DNA of 23,620 bases. Origin: Chara braunii. Taxonomy: Eukaryota > Streptophyta > Charophyceae > Charales > Characeae. The translations under genes and the position numbers were made by a program. The DNA lies in NCBI GenBank assembly GCA_003427395.1, contig BFEA01001034.1, forward strand, positions 183,657-207,276, written 5' to 3'. The notes below the pieces were generated by a model that made no database searches, was not told the origin of the DNA, and saw only the letters and a list, made by a program, of their open reading frames with translations. This document shows, piece after piece, positions 1-8,894 of the stretch (position 1 is the first letter of the stretch; each line of letters starts with the position of its first letter).

Positions 1-64
<64 letters not shown>
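1..64. repeat. (AG)32 microsatellite at the window edge
   Basis: An uninterrupted AG dinucleotide run that starts at the first base, so its true length is unknown. It passes directly into unique sequence at 65. The strand is pure purine, like the minisatellite that follows from about position 150. Confidence 0.97.
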
Positions 65-65
<1 letters not shown>

Positions 66-149
66 CATTCTACGCACGAAAAAGCTCCCTACTTAACCAA
101 TCTCTCTACCTAAGGGTCCCCCTAGGTTCCGCAGTCCTATGCTCTTTAC

Positions 150-1197
150 CGAGGTGGAGAGGATGATGCACGATGGTGGTAAAGCGACGGAGGAGAACGA
201 GGGAGAAGACGCAAGGCACTTAGGTATGGTGGACAGGTGAGGGAGGTGGAGGAAGAATAAGGGGCAAAGTGTTGCGCTATGGTGGACGGGTGATGGAGGT
301 AGAGGAACAAGAAGGTGCAAGGTGCTTGACCTTGGTGGATGCATGATGGAGGTTGAGGAAGAAACAGGTGCAAGATGCTTTACAATGGTTGATGGGTGAT
401 GGAGATGGAGGAAGAAGAAGGTGTAAGGTGCTTGGCTATGGTGAATGGGTGATGGAGGTGGTGCTTGGCTATGGAGGATGGGCGATGGAGGTGGAAGAAG
501 AAGATGGTGCAAGATGCTTGGCTTTGGTGGATGGGTGGAGGTTGAGGAAGAAGAAGGTGCAAGTTGCTTGGCTATGGTGGATAGGTGATGGAGGTTGAGG
601 AAGAAGAAGGTGCAAGGTGTTTGGCTTTGGTGGATGGGTGATAGGGATGGAGGAAGAAGGTGCAAGGTGTTTGGCTATGGTGGATGGGTTATGGAGATGG
701 AGGAAGAAGAAGGTGCAAGGTGCTTGGCTATGGTGGATGGGTGACGGAGATGGAGGAAGAAGAAGGTGCAAGATGCTTGGCTATGGTGGATGAGTGATGG
801 AGGTTGAGGAAGAAGAAGGTGCAAGGTGCTTGGCTATGGTGGATGGGTGGTGAGAATGGAGGAAGAAGGAGCGAGGTGCTTGACTATGGTGGATAGGTGA
901 TGGAGGAGAGGGAAGAAGAAAGGTGCAAGGTGTTTGGCTATGGTGGATGGGTGATGGTGGTGGAGGAAGGAGAAGGTCCAAGGTGCTTGGCTATGGTGGA
1001 TGGGTGATGGAGATGGAGGAAGAAGAAGGTGCAAGGTGTTTGGCTATGGTGGATGGGTGATGGAGGTGGAGGAAGAAGGATGTGCAAGGTGCTTGGCTAT
1101 GGTGGATGGGTGATGGAGGTGAACTTAGAAGGTGTGAGGTGCTTGGCTATGGAGGATGGGTGACGGAGGTAGAAGAAGAAAGGGTGTTGCAAGGTGG
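150..1197. repeat. Purine-rich 53-bp minisatellite, about 20 units
   Basis: A tandem array with core GGTGCAAGGTGCTTGGCTAT followed by GGTGGATGGGTGATGGAG and a GA-rich tail. In the best-preserved part, successive TGCAAGRTG starts lie at 661, 714 and 767, an exact 53-bp period. Units before about 350 and after 1130 are more diverged. Because 53 is not a multiple of three, the array opens overlapping frames on both strands (His/Pro/Ser-rich on the minus strand). I regard these as by-products and not genes. The strand is almost free of C. Confidence 0.93.
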
Positions 1198-1440
1198 TTG
1201 TTTTAAAGCGTCCTCCTACTTCCAAGCACCCGTCTTTTGTGCCATCCAAAGCTCGGATTCACAGAAAAACTCGGATTTGTAGAAAAATCAGATTTTGAAA
1301 CTCATTTTTGCAAAAAATTCTGATTTGTGGAATTCCAAATTTACAGATTTTTCTAATTAGGGAGAGGCAAAAAACTCAATTTTTTGTTTGTTGCCCCATA
1401 CCACGTCAATTGGCCTCGTAACTTTGCAGACTCTTTGTCT
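1198..1440. other. AT-rich spacer with a degenerate short repeat
   Basis: Just after the minisatellite, variants of CGGATTT / CAGATTTT / CTGATTTG flanked by A-runs recur between about 1254 and 1350, suggesting a short, decayed tandem repeat of roughly 20 bp. I see no coding signal. Confidence 0.4.
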
Positions 1441-1444
1441 ATCC

Positions 1445-1452
1445 CTATAAAA
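1445..1452 (+). promoter_or_regulatory. TATA-like box CTATAAAA
   Basis: CTATAAAA sits in moderately GC-rich context (TCCCTATAAAACACAACTC). Similar boxes occur at 15356 (CTATAAA) and 4926 (TTATAAAGG), each in stretches that resemble transposon terminal repeats. Downstream is an open stretch (1512-1880) that begins without an ATG, and I do not recognise its product. Chance occurrence is quite possible. Confidence 0.2.
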
Positions 1453-1900
1453 CACAACTCAATCCTCGCCCCATTCTATCGTCGTTTGCCGCTACTTGTT
1501 TATTTTAGATTTTGTCCGTAGCTCTAAGTGAACAGTTCGGGAAGTCCATCCACTTTTGTGGGAAAATAAACCCAGTTAGTCACGAAACTTTGCATGCCGC
1601 CAACATGGGCCCGAGAAGTTTCAACCCCCACGACCCTTGTTTGGCAAAGGGTGGGTTTGACACCCCTAGGGTGTGCCAAACAGTCGGTGAAACTGTGGTT
1701 TTCAGCAGCAACAGTAGTCAGATACCCAGTCTCTTATTCTGCAACTATTCACAACCAAATGCAGGTTTCTCATCCCACAAAAGTTTACAGCCAAGCGTCA
1801 GTTACCAAAAAGTAGAAGAACGACCAATCCATGGCGAAATGGTGAGAGAAACGCAGGAGCAAGGCAAGACGAAGCAATGACTAAAATGACAATGTACAAT
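1453..1900 (+). other. Unassigned stretch, open on + from 1512 to 1880
   Basis: A frame stays open for about 122 codons from 1512 but starts with TTG, and its first ATG is about 31 codons in. It has no recognisable domain. The translation contains a Cys/Ser/Asn-rich middle and a Gln/Lys-rich end. The stretch includes the hairpin at 1638-1682. It could be exon-like, a terminal repeat of a mobile element or chance. Confidence 0.2.
1638..1682. repeat. Two-tier hairpin TGTTTGGCA / TGCCAAACA
   Basis: TGTTTGGCA (1638-1646) is the exact reverse complement of TGCCAAACA (1674-1682). Inside, GGGTG and CACCC can pair as a second stem. The right arm overlaps a 16-bp word, GTGCCAAACAGTCGGT, that occurs again at 21142-21157. 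Confidence 0.6.
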
Positions 1901-1970
1901 CAAGTAAGGAAATTAACAATTCATGAAGGTATAGGTTCACAAAACTAGTGGGAGGGAGAACCACAGTAGT

Positions 1971-3430
1971 GATTTACAACCAAGTGAAATAATTGATAAA
2001 ACAAGTATAGGACAACAAAACACACATATGTAACTAGTAGGAACAAGAATCAAAGTGGTGATTCACAACTAACTGAGGAAATGGACAATGCAAGAAGGAA
2101 TGAAGCTCACAACACTAGTAGAAGTAAAAACCAAAGTAACAATTTACAACCAAGTGAAAAAATTGACAAAAGAGGGATAGAAAAATGACGAAACACACAC
2201 ATGTGACTTGTATCAGCAAAAATCAAAATGACGATTCACAACCAAGTGAGAAAATTGACAATGAAAGAGGGAATGAAGCTCACAATACTAATGGAAGCAA
2301 AAACTAAAGTAGTGATTTACAACTAAGTGGAGAAAACAACAAAACATGAAGAAAAAGCAGGAGAAATACACTCCCAAGGTTTGAAGAAGCAAAATTTGAA
2401 GTAGCGATTTACAAGAAAGTGAAGAAATTGACAATGCATGGAGAAATGATGCTCACAACACTAGTAGAAGCATGAAATCAAGTACCGATTTACATCCAAG
2501 TGGAGAAAAAAAAACAAAACATTGAGAAAAAGTCGAAGAAACACATTTTCAAAGCTTAAAGAAGCAAAGATCAAAGCAGCGATTTACAAGGAAGTGAAGA
2601 AATTGACAATGCATGAAGAAAAAAGGCTTACATCACTAGTAGAAGCAATAAATGAAGTAGCGATTTGCACCCAAGTGGATAAATTGACAAAACATGAGGA
2701 AAAAGTGGAAGAAACACACTCTCAAGGTTTGAAGAAGCAAAGATCAAAGCAACGATTTACAAAAAAGTGAAAAAATGAGACTCACAACGCTAGTAGTAGC
2801 AAGCAATCGAGAAACAGTTTACACAACACTAGAGAAAAAACACACAATATGGGGAAAAGGTGGGAGAAACACACTCTAGGCTTGAAGAAATAAAGACTAA
2901 AGTAGCGATTTACAAGGAAGTAAAGAATGGGTATTGCATGAAGAAAAGAGACTCACATTAGTAGTAGAAGTATGAAATCAAATAGTGATTTACACCCAAG
3001 AGGAGAAAAAAACAAAACTAGGATAAAAAGTGAGAAAAATACACTCCCAAGGCTTGAAGAAGCAAAAATCAAAGTAGCGATTTATAACCAAGTGAAAAAA
3101 TTGACAAAACAAGGAGAGAAGGATGACAAAACACACACATGTGACTAGTAGGAGGAAGAATTAAAGTGACAATTCACAACCAAGTGAGGAAATTGACAAT
3201 GCATGAAGGAATTAAAGCTCACCACACTAGTGGAAGCAAGAAGCAAAGTAGTGATTTACAACCAGTTGGAAGAATTGACAAAACAAGGAGAGAAAGATGA
3301 CAAAACACATGTGACTTGTAGGAGCAAAAATCAAAGTGGTGATGCACAAGGAAATGAAGAAATTGACAATGCGTGAAGAAAAAAGGCTCACAACTCCAGT
3401 AGAAGGAATGAATCAAGTAACTCGGTCCAT
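1971..3430. repeat. A-rich dimeric satellite, higher-order period ~173 bp
   Basis: The landmark GATTTACAA (or a close variant) recurs at 1971, 2060, 2140, 2233, 2314, 2406, 2487, 2581, 2662, 2754, 2815, 2907, 2987, 3079, 3170, 3253 and 3341. Intervals alternate near 80-81 and 92-94 bp, so the true unit is a dimer of about 173 bp. The longer subunit has two versions. One carries ACACACATGTGACT (units at 1971, 2140, 3079, 3253). The other carries CACTCCCAAGG...TTGAAGAAGC (2314 to 2987). The spacing drops to 61 once (2754 to 2815), a partial deletion. On + some units translate as Lys/Glu-rich helices (for example KEVKKLTMHEEKRL), so a protein-coding origin is possible. Confidence 0.9.
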
Positions 3431-3545
3431 AATTACTTGTGAATTGATGAGAAAGATGGACCCCAAGGGTGATCATCCCACAAATGTAAGAGTTATTGAG
3501 AGAGTCTTCTTGGAAAAGAAGTTATGTAAAGGACATGGAAAGGTA

Positions 3546-3644
3546 TGAAAGTTCAAAGTCTAACGAGAATAAGTAAAAGTTGTTATTAAAATTATTTAAA
3601 CAAGAGGATGCCCGCCGCGACTACAGCGGGGACTAAGAGCAGGG
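3546..3644. other. Junction spacer before poly(A)
   Basis: A short AT-rich stretch, then a GC-rich 40 bp (GCCCGCCGCGACTACAGCGG region), then poly(A). No gene is visible. Composition changes abruptly here, next to the adapter sequence. Confidence 0.5.
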
Positions 3645-3666
3645 AAAAAAAAAAAAAAAAAAAAAA
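3645..3666. repeat. Poly(A) tract, 22 bases
   Basis: Twenty-two A residues directly precede CTAACCCCACGG and the adapter sequence. It could be a retrotransposed 3' end or a low-complexity stretch where assembly or gap filling failed. Confidence 0.9.
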
Positions 3667-3671
3667 CTAAC

Positions 3672-3733
3672 CCCACGGCATGCAGCTGTCTCTTATACAC
3701 ATCTAGATGAAAACCTACGCCCACGGCATGCAG
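3672..3733. other. Sequencing-adapter artefact: Tn5/Nextera mosaic end
   Basis: Bases 3686-3704 read CTGTCTCTTATACACATCT, exactly the 19-bp Tn5 mosaic end used in Nextera libraries. The next five bases, AGATG, continue as the second half of the Nextera mate-pair junction adapter would, giving 24 matching bases. The insert is flanked by the 14-bp direct repeat CCCACGGCATGCAG at 3672-3685 and 3720-3733. Collapsing one copy would remove 48 bp and restore a continuous sequence. This is almost certainly untrimmed adapter built into the assembly and not biology. Confidence 0.96.
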
Positions 3734-3737
3734 CGCG

Positions 3738-4130
3738 GCCCGTGGAAATCGACTCTCTGAGTATGGTCACCACGGCCACGCCCACGACAGACCCACTTTT
3801 CGCCCACTGTTCCCTCTGCGGTGCCTCCCTGTTGCTCCCCCCCCCCCCTCTTCTCATCCCGTTCCTCCTCCTCCCGCTGGTCCCTCTCTTGCTCCTCGCG
3901 TTGCCCCTCCCCCCGTCCACTGGCCTGGTCCTCACCCTCCCATTCCCCCCCTCCCGCTCATCCCGTTCGTCCCCACCGCCTTTTTCCGACATGGAAAAGC
4001 AACACACAGGTTGCAGGTGCTGTGCGCGAACTCGCAGTTGTGCGACGTCTGCGACAGTCCCAAAAAAGAAAGTAGTTTTTTCTTTTGTTGAAGTAGTTTT
4101 TTTTCCCCTCGATTTCGAAATGTGATCCTT
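3738..4130. other. Pyrimidine-rich GC stretch
   Basis: The + strand is C/T-rich (a C10 run at about 3838 and many CCTCCC blocks) and the minus strand is G/A-rich. Long frames are open on both strands here (127 codons on +, part of a 304-codon frame on minus). Both translate to low-complexity Arg/Gly or Pro/Leu/Ser runs. I see no domain and treat it as non-coding or as simple-sequence DNA. Confidence 0.4.
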
Positions 4131-4214
4131 GCGCAGGAGCCATGCTAAAGCAAAACGAACTTTCTCGATGCAGGGCCTGTAAAACGACAAAAAAAAGGAA
4201 AACCGGTGCATCTT

Positions 4215-4600
4215 GTCATTTTCTACTTGAGGATCCAGTCTCATTTTCGAATATCTGGAGAGCTGCGGAGCGAACACTTGGTACTCTCCACGTGCGCAAA
4301 AGACATAATGGCAATGTATTACTCCGTGTTCTAGCAGTGGATTCAGTCTCATTTGCACATTTGGAGAGTAGTGCAACGAGGCCCTCAGGCCAAAACGAAA
4401 ACAACGGGCGGGACAAAAACAAACCCGCAAAACGACAGAAAAAAGAAAGAAAAGGAAAGAAACGAACAAAAGGAAACTGGCAAAACGAAAAAAAAACAAA
4501 CAAAAAAAAAACAAACGAACAAAAGGGAACCTGTGTATCTCCCTATGTTCCAGAGGAGAATTCAGTCTCATACGCACGGATCCCGAAATTTCTACCGGCC
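4215..4600 (-). repeat. Degenerate ~109-bp tandem repeat with MRLN/LEH-like peptide motif on minus
   Basis: Three copies of GGATYCAGTCTCAT or GAATTCAGTCTCAT start at 4231, 4339 and 4558, i.e. steps of 108 and 219 (2 x 109.5). The middle interval holds a CAAAACGA-rich expansion. On the minus strand all three lie in one open frame and translate to related peptides: MRLNSPLEHREIHRF, MRLNPLLEHGVIHCH and MRLDPQVENDKMHRF. A fourth, isolated copy lies at 14233-14274 (NRMNPPLEHDNMRI). I do not recognise the family. The 304-codon minus frame that contains them is otherwise low-complexity, so I annotate a repeat and not a gene. Confidence 0.6.
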
Positions 4601-4604
4601 CGTC

Positions 4605-4970
4605 CAAGGCAAGCCCGCTCGCGGCGTGAAAAACGCGCGCAGTGTCCGTCGGGCCAGCTTGGCAGTCCCGCCGCGTTTCCCAAGAGTGCGCAGCGGCCTC
4701 TCGCGGAAGCGTTACGCGAGGACCGTTGTTCGCTTAAAGAGTGTTATGGAAAAAATATTATTGAAATTTAATTATATGAAAAATTGAGATGATTTTTTAT
4801 ATGGAGATAAAATTGTGAAAAGGCATTGTCCCTCTACATTATCTCGTGGGAAAGAGGCAAACGTTCGTTTGAAATGTCATTGGAAATTGCCCTCTGCGTA
4901 ATCCCGCAAAAATCGGCGGAGGTTATAAAGGCTCTGATCAATCACAATGATGTCGATCTTGGAAACGCGA
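4605..4970. other. Unassigned: GC-rich then AT-rich, TATA-like TTATAAAGG near 4926
   Basis: Composition shifts from GC-rich (4600-4735) to AT-rich (4740-4820). TTATAAAGG lies near 4926. No protein signal stands out. Confidence 0.3.
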
Positions 4971-4972
4971 TA

Positions 4973-5024
4973 TGAGGCTCAGCTAAGAGGCGAGACTTGG
5001 CATCGTTGGGTCGAATTCCCAACG
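4973..5024 (+). other. tRNA-like A box and T-arm-like hairpin (possible SINE head)
   Basis: GAGGCTCAGCTAAGAGG resembles a tRNA A box (TRGCNNAGNNGG), and 30-odd bases later GGGTCGAATTCC resembles a B box. The second block is a perfect hairpin, CGTTGGG (5004-5010), loop TCGAATT, CCCAACG (5018-5024). No acceptor stem was found, so it is not a functional tRNA. A decayed tRNA-derived SINE is possible, and so is chance. Confidence 0.25.
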
Positions 5025-5072
5025 TTGGTTGCTGACTGGCGCAACCCGGCAGCAGGGTCACGGCTCACCAAA

Positions 5073-5113
5073 AGTTAGGACCTAAAAGGTTGGCCATTTG
5101 GAGGGTCCTAACT
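5073..5113. repeat. Perfect 10-bp inverted repeat, 21-nt loop
   Basis: AGTTAGGACC (5073-5082) and GGTCCTAACT (5104-5113) are exact reverse complements around a 21-nt loop containing TTGGCCATTTGG. The arm and loop sizes match the hairpins at 15602-16308, although the loop sequence is not clearly the same. Confidence 0.75.
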
Positions 5114-5744
5114 GGAGAGAAGGTCGATGAGATTGAAGTAGGCCTAGAGTCAGTATCCTTTTGGATGCCACAGTAAGAGAAATTGCTTATCGCTGCGCAA
5201 CCAGCGAGGGTACTATCGCTATACAACGACGCGGTGGGCCGTGGACTTGGTCCGATCAACCAGTCCGCGGTGGGACAAGATGGAGACCCTAACCCACTTG
5301 TGCTGGACTCTAAGATTGGTATTATGTGGACTATGAGATTGTTGTGCTTAAATTACCACTGTGAGTAAAAATGTATATCAAATTAAGAGAGGTTTCAATT
5401 AGGATCGCAGTCCAACGTCCTATGCTCGTACGAGAGGCCATGAATGGGGACACTCAACGAGAAGTTGGCGATGTCTAGGGCAAAAGGAGAGGTCTACCAA
5501 CTGCTGCTTGGGAGTGGACCCTACGCTGAAGTAGAGAACGAGTATCCCCTAACTCTGAGGGCAGGATATGGGAGACACATGTTAAAACCTTGCCAGTGAA
5601 GGGTGACGAGGGTTGATTGGTAGATACCTCAAACGGAGTCGATCGGATGGATCGGATTGGTTTTCTCGTCAGCAAATTGATTTGTCTTTGGTTTTATAGC
5701 ATTTGATTTGTTCGATGCAACAGGGATATCGCTTAATAGGGTTC
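5114..5744. other. Unassigned, with a partial copy of the R repeat
   Basis: No convincing gene. CAATT followed 20 bases later by GTCCAACGTCC (about 5396-5420) matches the layout CAATT...GACCAACGTCC in R1 (11637-11662). GCAGTCCTATGCTC near 132-145 resembles the bases just after it. Several short frames are open, but none looks protein-like. Confidence 0.3.
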
Positions 5745-6165
5745 GGAAACACTGTCGACGCAAATATCTTTACAAGGGTATTTGCCCATGTTTATGCGGT
5801 TCGCATGAACAACATTTGTAATGATATTTGAGGTTGTTACACATTTATTTTTGCGCAAGCCGCAACCGACTCTCAGAGGCCAGAACGACAAGCGCGCATA
5901 TAGTTAGGACAGAGAGTGTGTGGGTGTGCACTTTGGGTGTGCTGGTTGATTTTTCAGATATGTGTCGGTGTTGTGATTAGGAAGTAGGATCAGTGATCTT
6001 GCAGAGTGATCTGGACTAGGGAAATAGTAACTTTTGATTAGTATCATTACGCGCATGAGTAGAAAAACAACGTCGTCCTGTCCATTATCGAGGTTGACTA
6101 TGAACGTCGTAGTTAGAAGTAATTACTATTTGGTTATCTGAAGCAGCGTTTAAGTTGTGTAGCAC
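5745..6165 (+). repeat. Dispersed repeat copy R0 (collinear with R1)
   Basis: Three landmarks recur in order here and in R1. A hairpin box (T/C)TTACAAGGGTAT lies at about 5769-5782 and 11708-11720. AGAGAGTGTGTGGGYGYGCA lies at 5911-5930 and 11831-11850. GTGTAGCAC lies at 6157-6165 and 12052-12060. Spacings are 140 and 246 bp here against 121 and 221 bp in R1. Sequence between landmarks is strongly diverged. Terminal repeats of an old retroelement are one explanation. I see no coding interior linking them. Confidence 0.5.
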
Positions 6166-6599
6166 GAAAGTTGTTTTGCCATGGGTGGTTGGTGAAGACC
6201 TCTTATGATCTTGGCAAGGTGTGCATATGGAGAGGTTGGGATGTACGTTGAGGTTTTCGCCGCCAAAAGTTTTAAAAGTGCTGGCTTGGAAGAGTTACAA
6301 TTTTGCGGAGGTCAGAATTAATGATATCATGACTGTGGCAAAGTAAGGAGAGTGCTCGATAGCTGGGGGATTTCCCCGAGCCCTCATGTCGTGTTCGGTG
6401 GCCGCAGGAATGACCGATAGGCCAAGGTGTGGCCTTAATGCAGTCCGACAGGCTTAGGCCGGGCGGATACGTTTTATAACAAAATTTGCACGTGCTACAC
6501 CCAACCATGGGCCTAACTTTGTTGGTTATGACGTTGGGCTTTCAAGTTGCAGATTCAGGGAACGAGGCCCTTATGTGTCGAATGCATGTTTACTACCTT
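6166..6599. other. No gene seen
   Basis: Mixed composition with small hairpins, e.g. AGGCCA (6419-6424), loop AGGTG, TGGCCT (6430-6435). Nothing recognisable. Confidence 0.4.
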
Positions 6600-7386
6600 C
6601 CTTGCTTTTATGTCTTTGTTTTTCTTGCCTTGCTTTTACCATTACCCTTCCTTTTTTTGTCACTTTTGAATAGTTTCTTCTTCCGGTAACTCAAATAATC
6701 GATATACGTTGTCTGTGTGCATCATTTCGCGGTTCACTTCCCGCCTAATAACACCCCACATAACTTTGTCACTAATTAACGGAATTTTTTGTCTTGTCGT
6801 TACAGTTGCGCACAACATGTGCAACACTTCGTATCCCTGCTCTTCATCAAACGACCCCATTTCAAGAAGGCTCGATAATATTCCCAGTATGTCATGGCCC
6901 CTTCAAAGTTCAGACTCGATTGTGCTGCTATCGCCCGGGTTATGTGTTCCGTGCCACCCATTCGCTGTAGCAGAAAATGTGACAATCTAATTCGTACGTT
7001 TTCGTTTGGCAGGATGAAGGTGCTTGCCATAGCGATCCTTACCTCCGCCGTCACGTAGTCCTGCTCGGGGTCTACAAACTCAAAACCTTCCTGCCACGTT
7101 AGTTGCCATGCTCCCTCGAACATGTACCACATGTCTTCCTCTCATGCCAACGTGATCCCTAAGGTGCACCACCCTTCCTCCGATAGGTGTAACGAACCTA
7201 TGGCGTCGACGCACCCGTGGGGGTCCAGATTCCAATCCCCTTGCTCAGCCCTCGCACGCCATTTTACTTTCACTATTAGATACACGGTGTTGTCTATAAG
7301 ATATATCCCCACCGAATGCATTACCGGATTTCGCACGTCGTTTTTCGTTGGCATGCTACTGTCGGGACAATGTTCACATTTTTTTT
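6600..7386 (-). pseudogene. Decayed protein-coding stretch of unknown family
   Basis: On the minus strand a protein-like translation runs from about 7386 to 6660. It has varied composition with Trp, Met, Phe, Tyr and acidic residues, unlike the low-complexity frames around it. Order: a CEHCPDSS-like start; HSVGIYLIDNTVYLIVKVKW; HLSEEGWCTLGITLA; an in-frame TGA (complement at 7142-7144); then EEDMWYMFEGAWQLTWQEGF and IRLSHFLLQRMGGTEHI in the same frame. Near the C4 run at 6898-6901 the best reading shifts frame and continues as GHDILGILSSLLEMGSFDEE and KVMWGVIRREVN, ending at 6660. Past that stop another frame stays open and is Lys-rich. So roughly 240 codons carry one stop and one frameshift. 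I do not recognise the family and found no signal peptide or known motif. The + strand frame over 6709-6990 is its shadow. Confidence 0.5.
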
Positions 7387-7601
7387 CCCCTCCCCTCCCT
7401 TGTTCTCCTATTCTCCCTCATTCTCGTCTCCCTCTCTCCCCCCCCTCTCTCTCTCGCTCGCTATCTCCCTCTCTCTCCCTCTTTCTCTCTCTCCCTCTTC
7501 TTCTCTCCCTGCCAACCGATTTTTGTCATCTTTCTCACTCAGTGGATCTTTCTGTCTCTCCACCAATATTTCGCCTTATTTTTTAATCTCCCCCCCCCCC
7601 C

Positions 7602-7654
<53 letters not shown>

Positions 7655-7804
7655 CTCTATCTTTGTCTCTATGAGAAGATGTGTCGAACTCATTTTCCTC
7701 TGTCTCTCGTTATCTCGCTTTACCTTTCGTTGCCTTTCTCTTTTGCTCTCTACCTCACCGCTTTCTCCATCTCTCTGTCGTTGCACGCAACAAAAACCAG
7801 TTGC

Positions 7805-7885
<81 letters not shown>

Positions 7886-7912
7886 CTTGCTGGTCCACCA
7901 TGTACTACTGCT
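7380..7912. repeat. CT-rich block: imperfect (CT)n, C23, (TC)n, (CT)n
   Basis: Imperfect CT runs lie at 7385-7520, a C23 run at 7590-7612, (TC)n at 7613-7651 and a long uninterrupted (CT)n at about 7808-7883. The several open frames (Ser/Leu-rich on +, Arg/Glu-rich on minus) are products of the dinucleotide repeat and not genes. Confidence 0.93.
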
Positions 7913-8019
7913 TCTAATGTGCTCTGTCACCCAACCCACACGGCTACGACCATTGGGCGCTGCGGACAGCAGTCGAGGCCGCAATGCTGTGGTCATGACC
8001 GTCGTGGTCGAGCCCTTTG

Positions 8020-8620
8020 GCCGCCCGCTGCGGTCGAGGAAGGGGGGTGTTGACAGATCGGGGTCTGGATTTTGGGACCGGGACCCTAACCCCGGCCCCT
8101 AGTGAAAAAAAAAAAAATGAAAAAAAAAAAAAAAATGGGGGTTAGAAATTGGGGGGCTTGGGAGGGGATGGGAAATCAGGCGACCCCCTTTCCAAGTTTC
8201 GACGGTGCGGGGGTGCGAATCGGGGGGTGTACTCCCACCATACACCAATATATTTTTTTCTGATTTCCCCGAGGTTGGTTGGGCGGGTGTATTTTCTAGA
8301 GGCAGTTGGTGGGTTTGTCGTTGTGGTTTGGGGTTTGTGGTTTAGGGTGGTTTTTTTTTTAGGGTGTTATCATTGTGATTTGGGGTTGGCGGTTTACGTT
8401 TTTTTTTTTGGGGGGGGGGGGAGGATGCCTGGGGGTTGGGATTTTTGCGACCGTTTGGATCCATTGAGGGTCAGCCTTAGGGCGTTTCAGGAAGGTGGGG
8501 GCCCTGGGGGGCATTGGTGTTTTTGTCTGGGGGTGCGGTCCTGAGAGGGTTCATTGGTGGGGTGGGCACAGGGGGGTTTGTTGGGATCGGGCTGAGGGGG
8601 CACATGGGCTGATTGTAGAA
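8020..8620 (+). other. Strongly G-skewed stretch with poly(A) and G runs
   Basis: The + strand is dominated by G and T with very little C. It contains A13 (about 8105-8117), A16 (about 8121-8136), a G-run near 8410-8420 and scattered GGGG and TTTAGGG-like words (8338-8365). A 131-codon + frame here is Gly/Val-rich with no domain. G-quadruplex or R-loop formation is possible from composition alone. Confidence 0.5.
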
Positions 8621-8632
8621 CAATAGCAAGTT

Positions 8633-8781
8633 GTCGTTCATGAAGGGACTGTCTGTGCAATGGATGTCGAAGACGTGATGACCATTCTTGAAGACGTCGC
8701 TGGTGATTTACCAGCGATGTCTCGAAGCATGTTCATCACGTCTTCGACTTCCATTGCACCGACAGTCCCTTCATGAACGAC
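8633..8781. repeat. 149-bp foldback: 72-bp arms, 5-nt loop, 90% paired
   Basis: Left arm 8633-8704 and right arm 8710-8781 are reverse complements at 65 of 72 positions (7 mismatches, no gaps), around the loop GATTT (8705-8709). The outermost 21 bp are perfect, followed by two further perfect blocks of 10 and 16 bp. A transcript would form one long imperfect stem like a plant or algal miRNA precursor, or feed siRNA production. Both arms also read open in one frame: left arm on +, VVHEGTVCAMDVEDVM; right arm on minus, VVHEGTVGAMEVEDVM. This suggests that a coding fragment was duplicated in inverted orientation. I see no clear target-site duplication. A MITE is the main alternative. Confidence 0.9.
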
Positions 8782-8860
8782 GGCTGTAGGGTTGGTCTGG
8801 GTGGTGGGCTTTGGGAGTATCGGGGGGGGTGTGGAGAGTTGTGCTTTATGCATATGGTGA

Positions 8861-8894
<34 letters not shown>

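Noticed and set aside
93-1282. Several 60-190-codon His/Pro/Ser frames
   Set aside because: They are translations of the 53-bp minisatellite in different frames.
3693-4607. 304-codon open frame on the minus strand as a gene
   Set aside because: Most of it is Phe-rich or Arg/Gly-rich low complexity, it runs over the adapter artefact at its end, and only the ~109-bp repeat motif inside looks meaningful.
5183-5368. Retroelement coding sequence
   Set aside because: Short frames are open, but I could not match any to reverse transcriptase, integrase or gag motifs.
7316-8102. 245- and 143-codon Ser/Leu frames and the Arg/Glu frame opposite
   Set aside because: They exist because (CT)n has no stops; no non-repeat domain is present.
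8338-8365. Telomere-like TTTAGGG words
   Set aside because: Only one or two irregular copies in a G/T-rich stretch; not a telomeric array.
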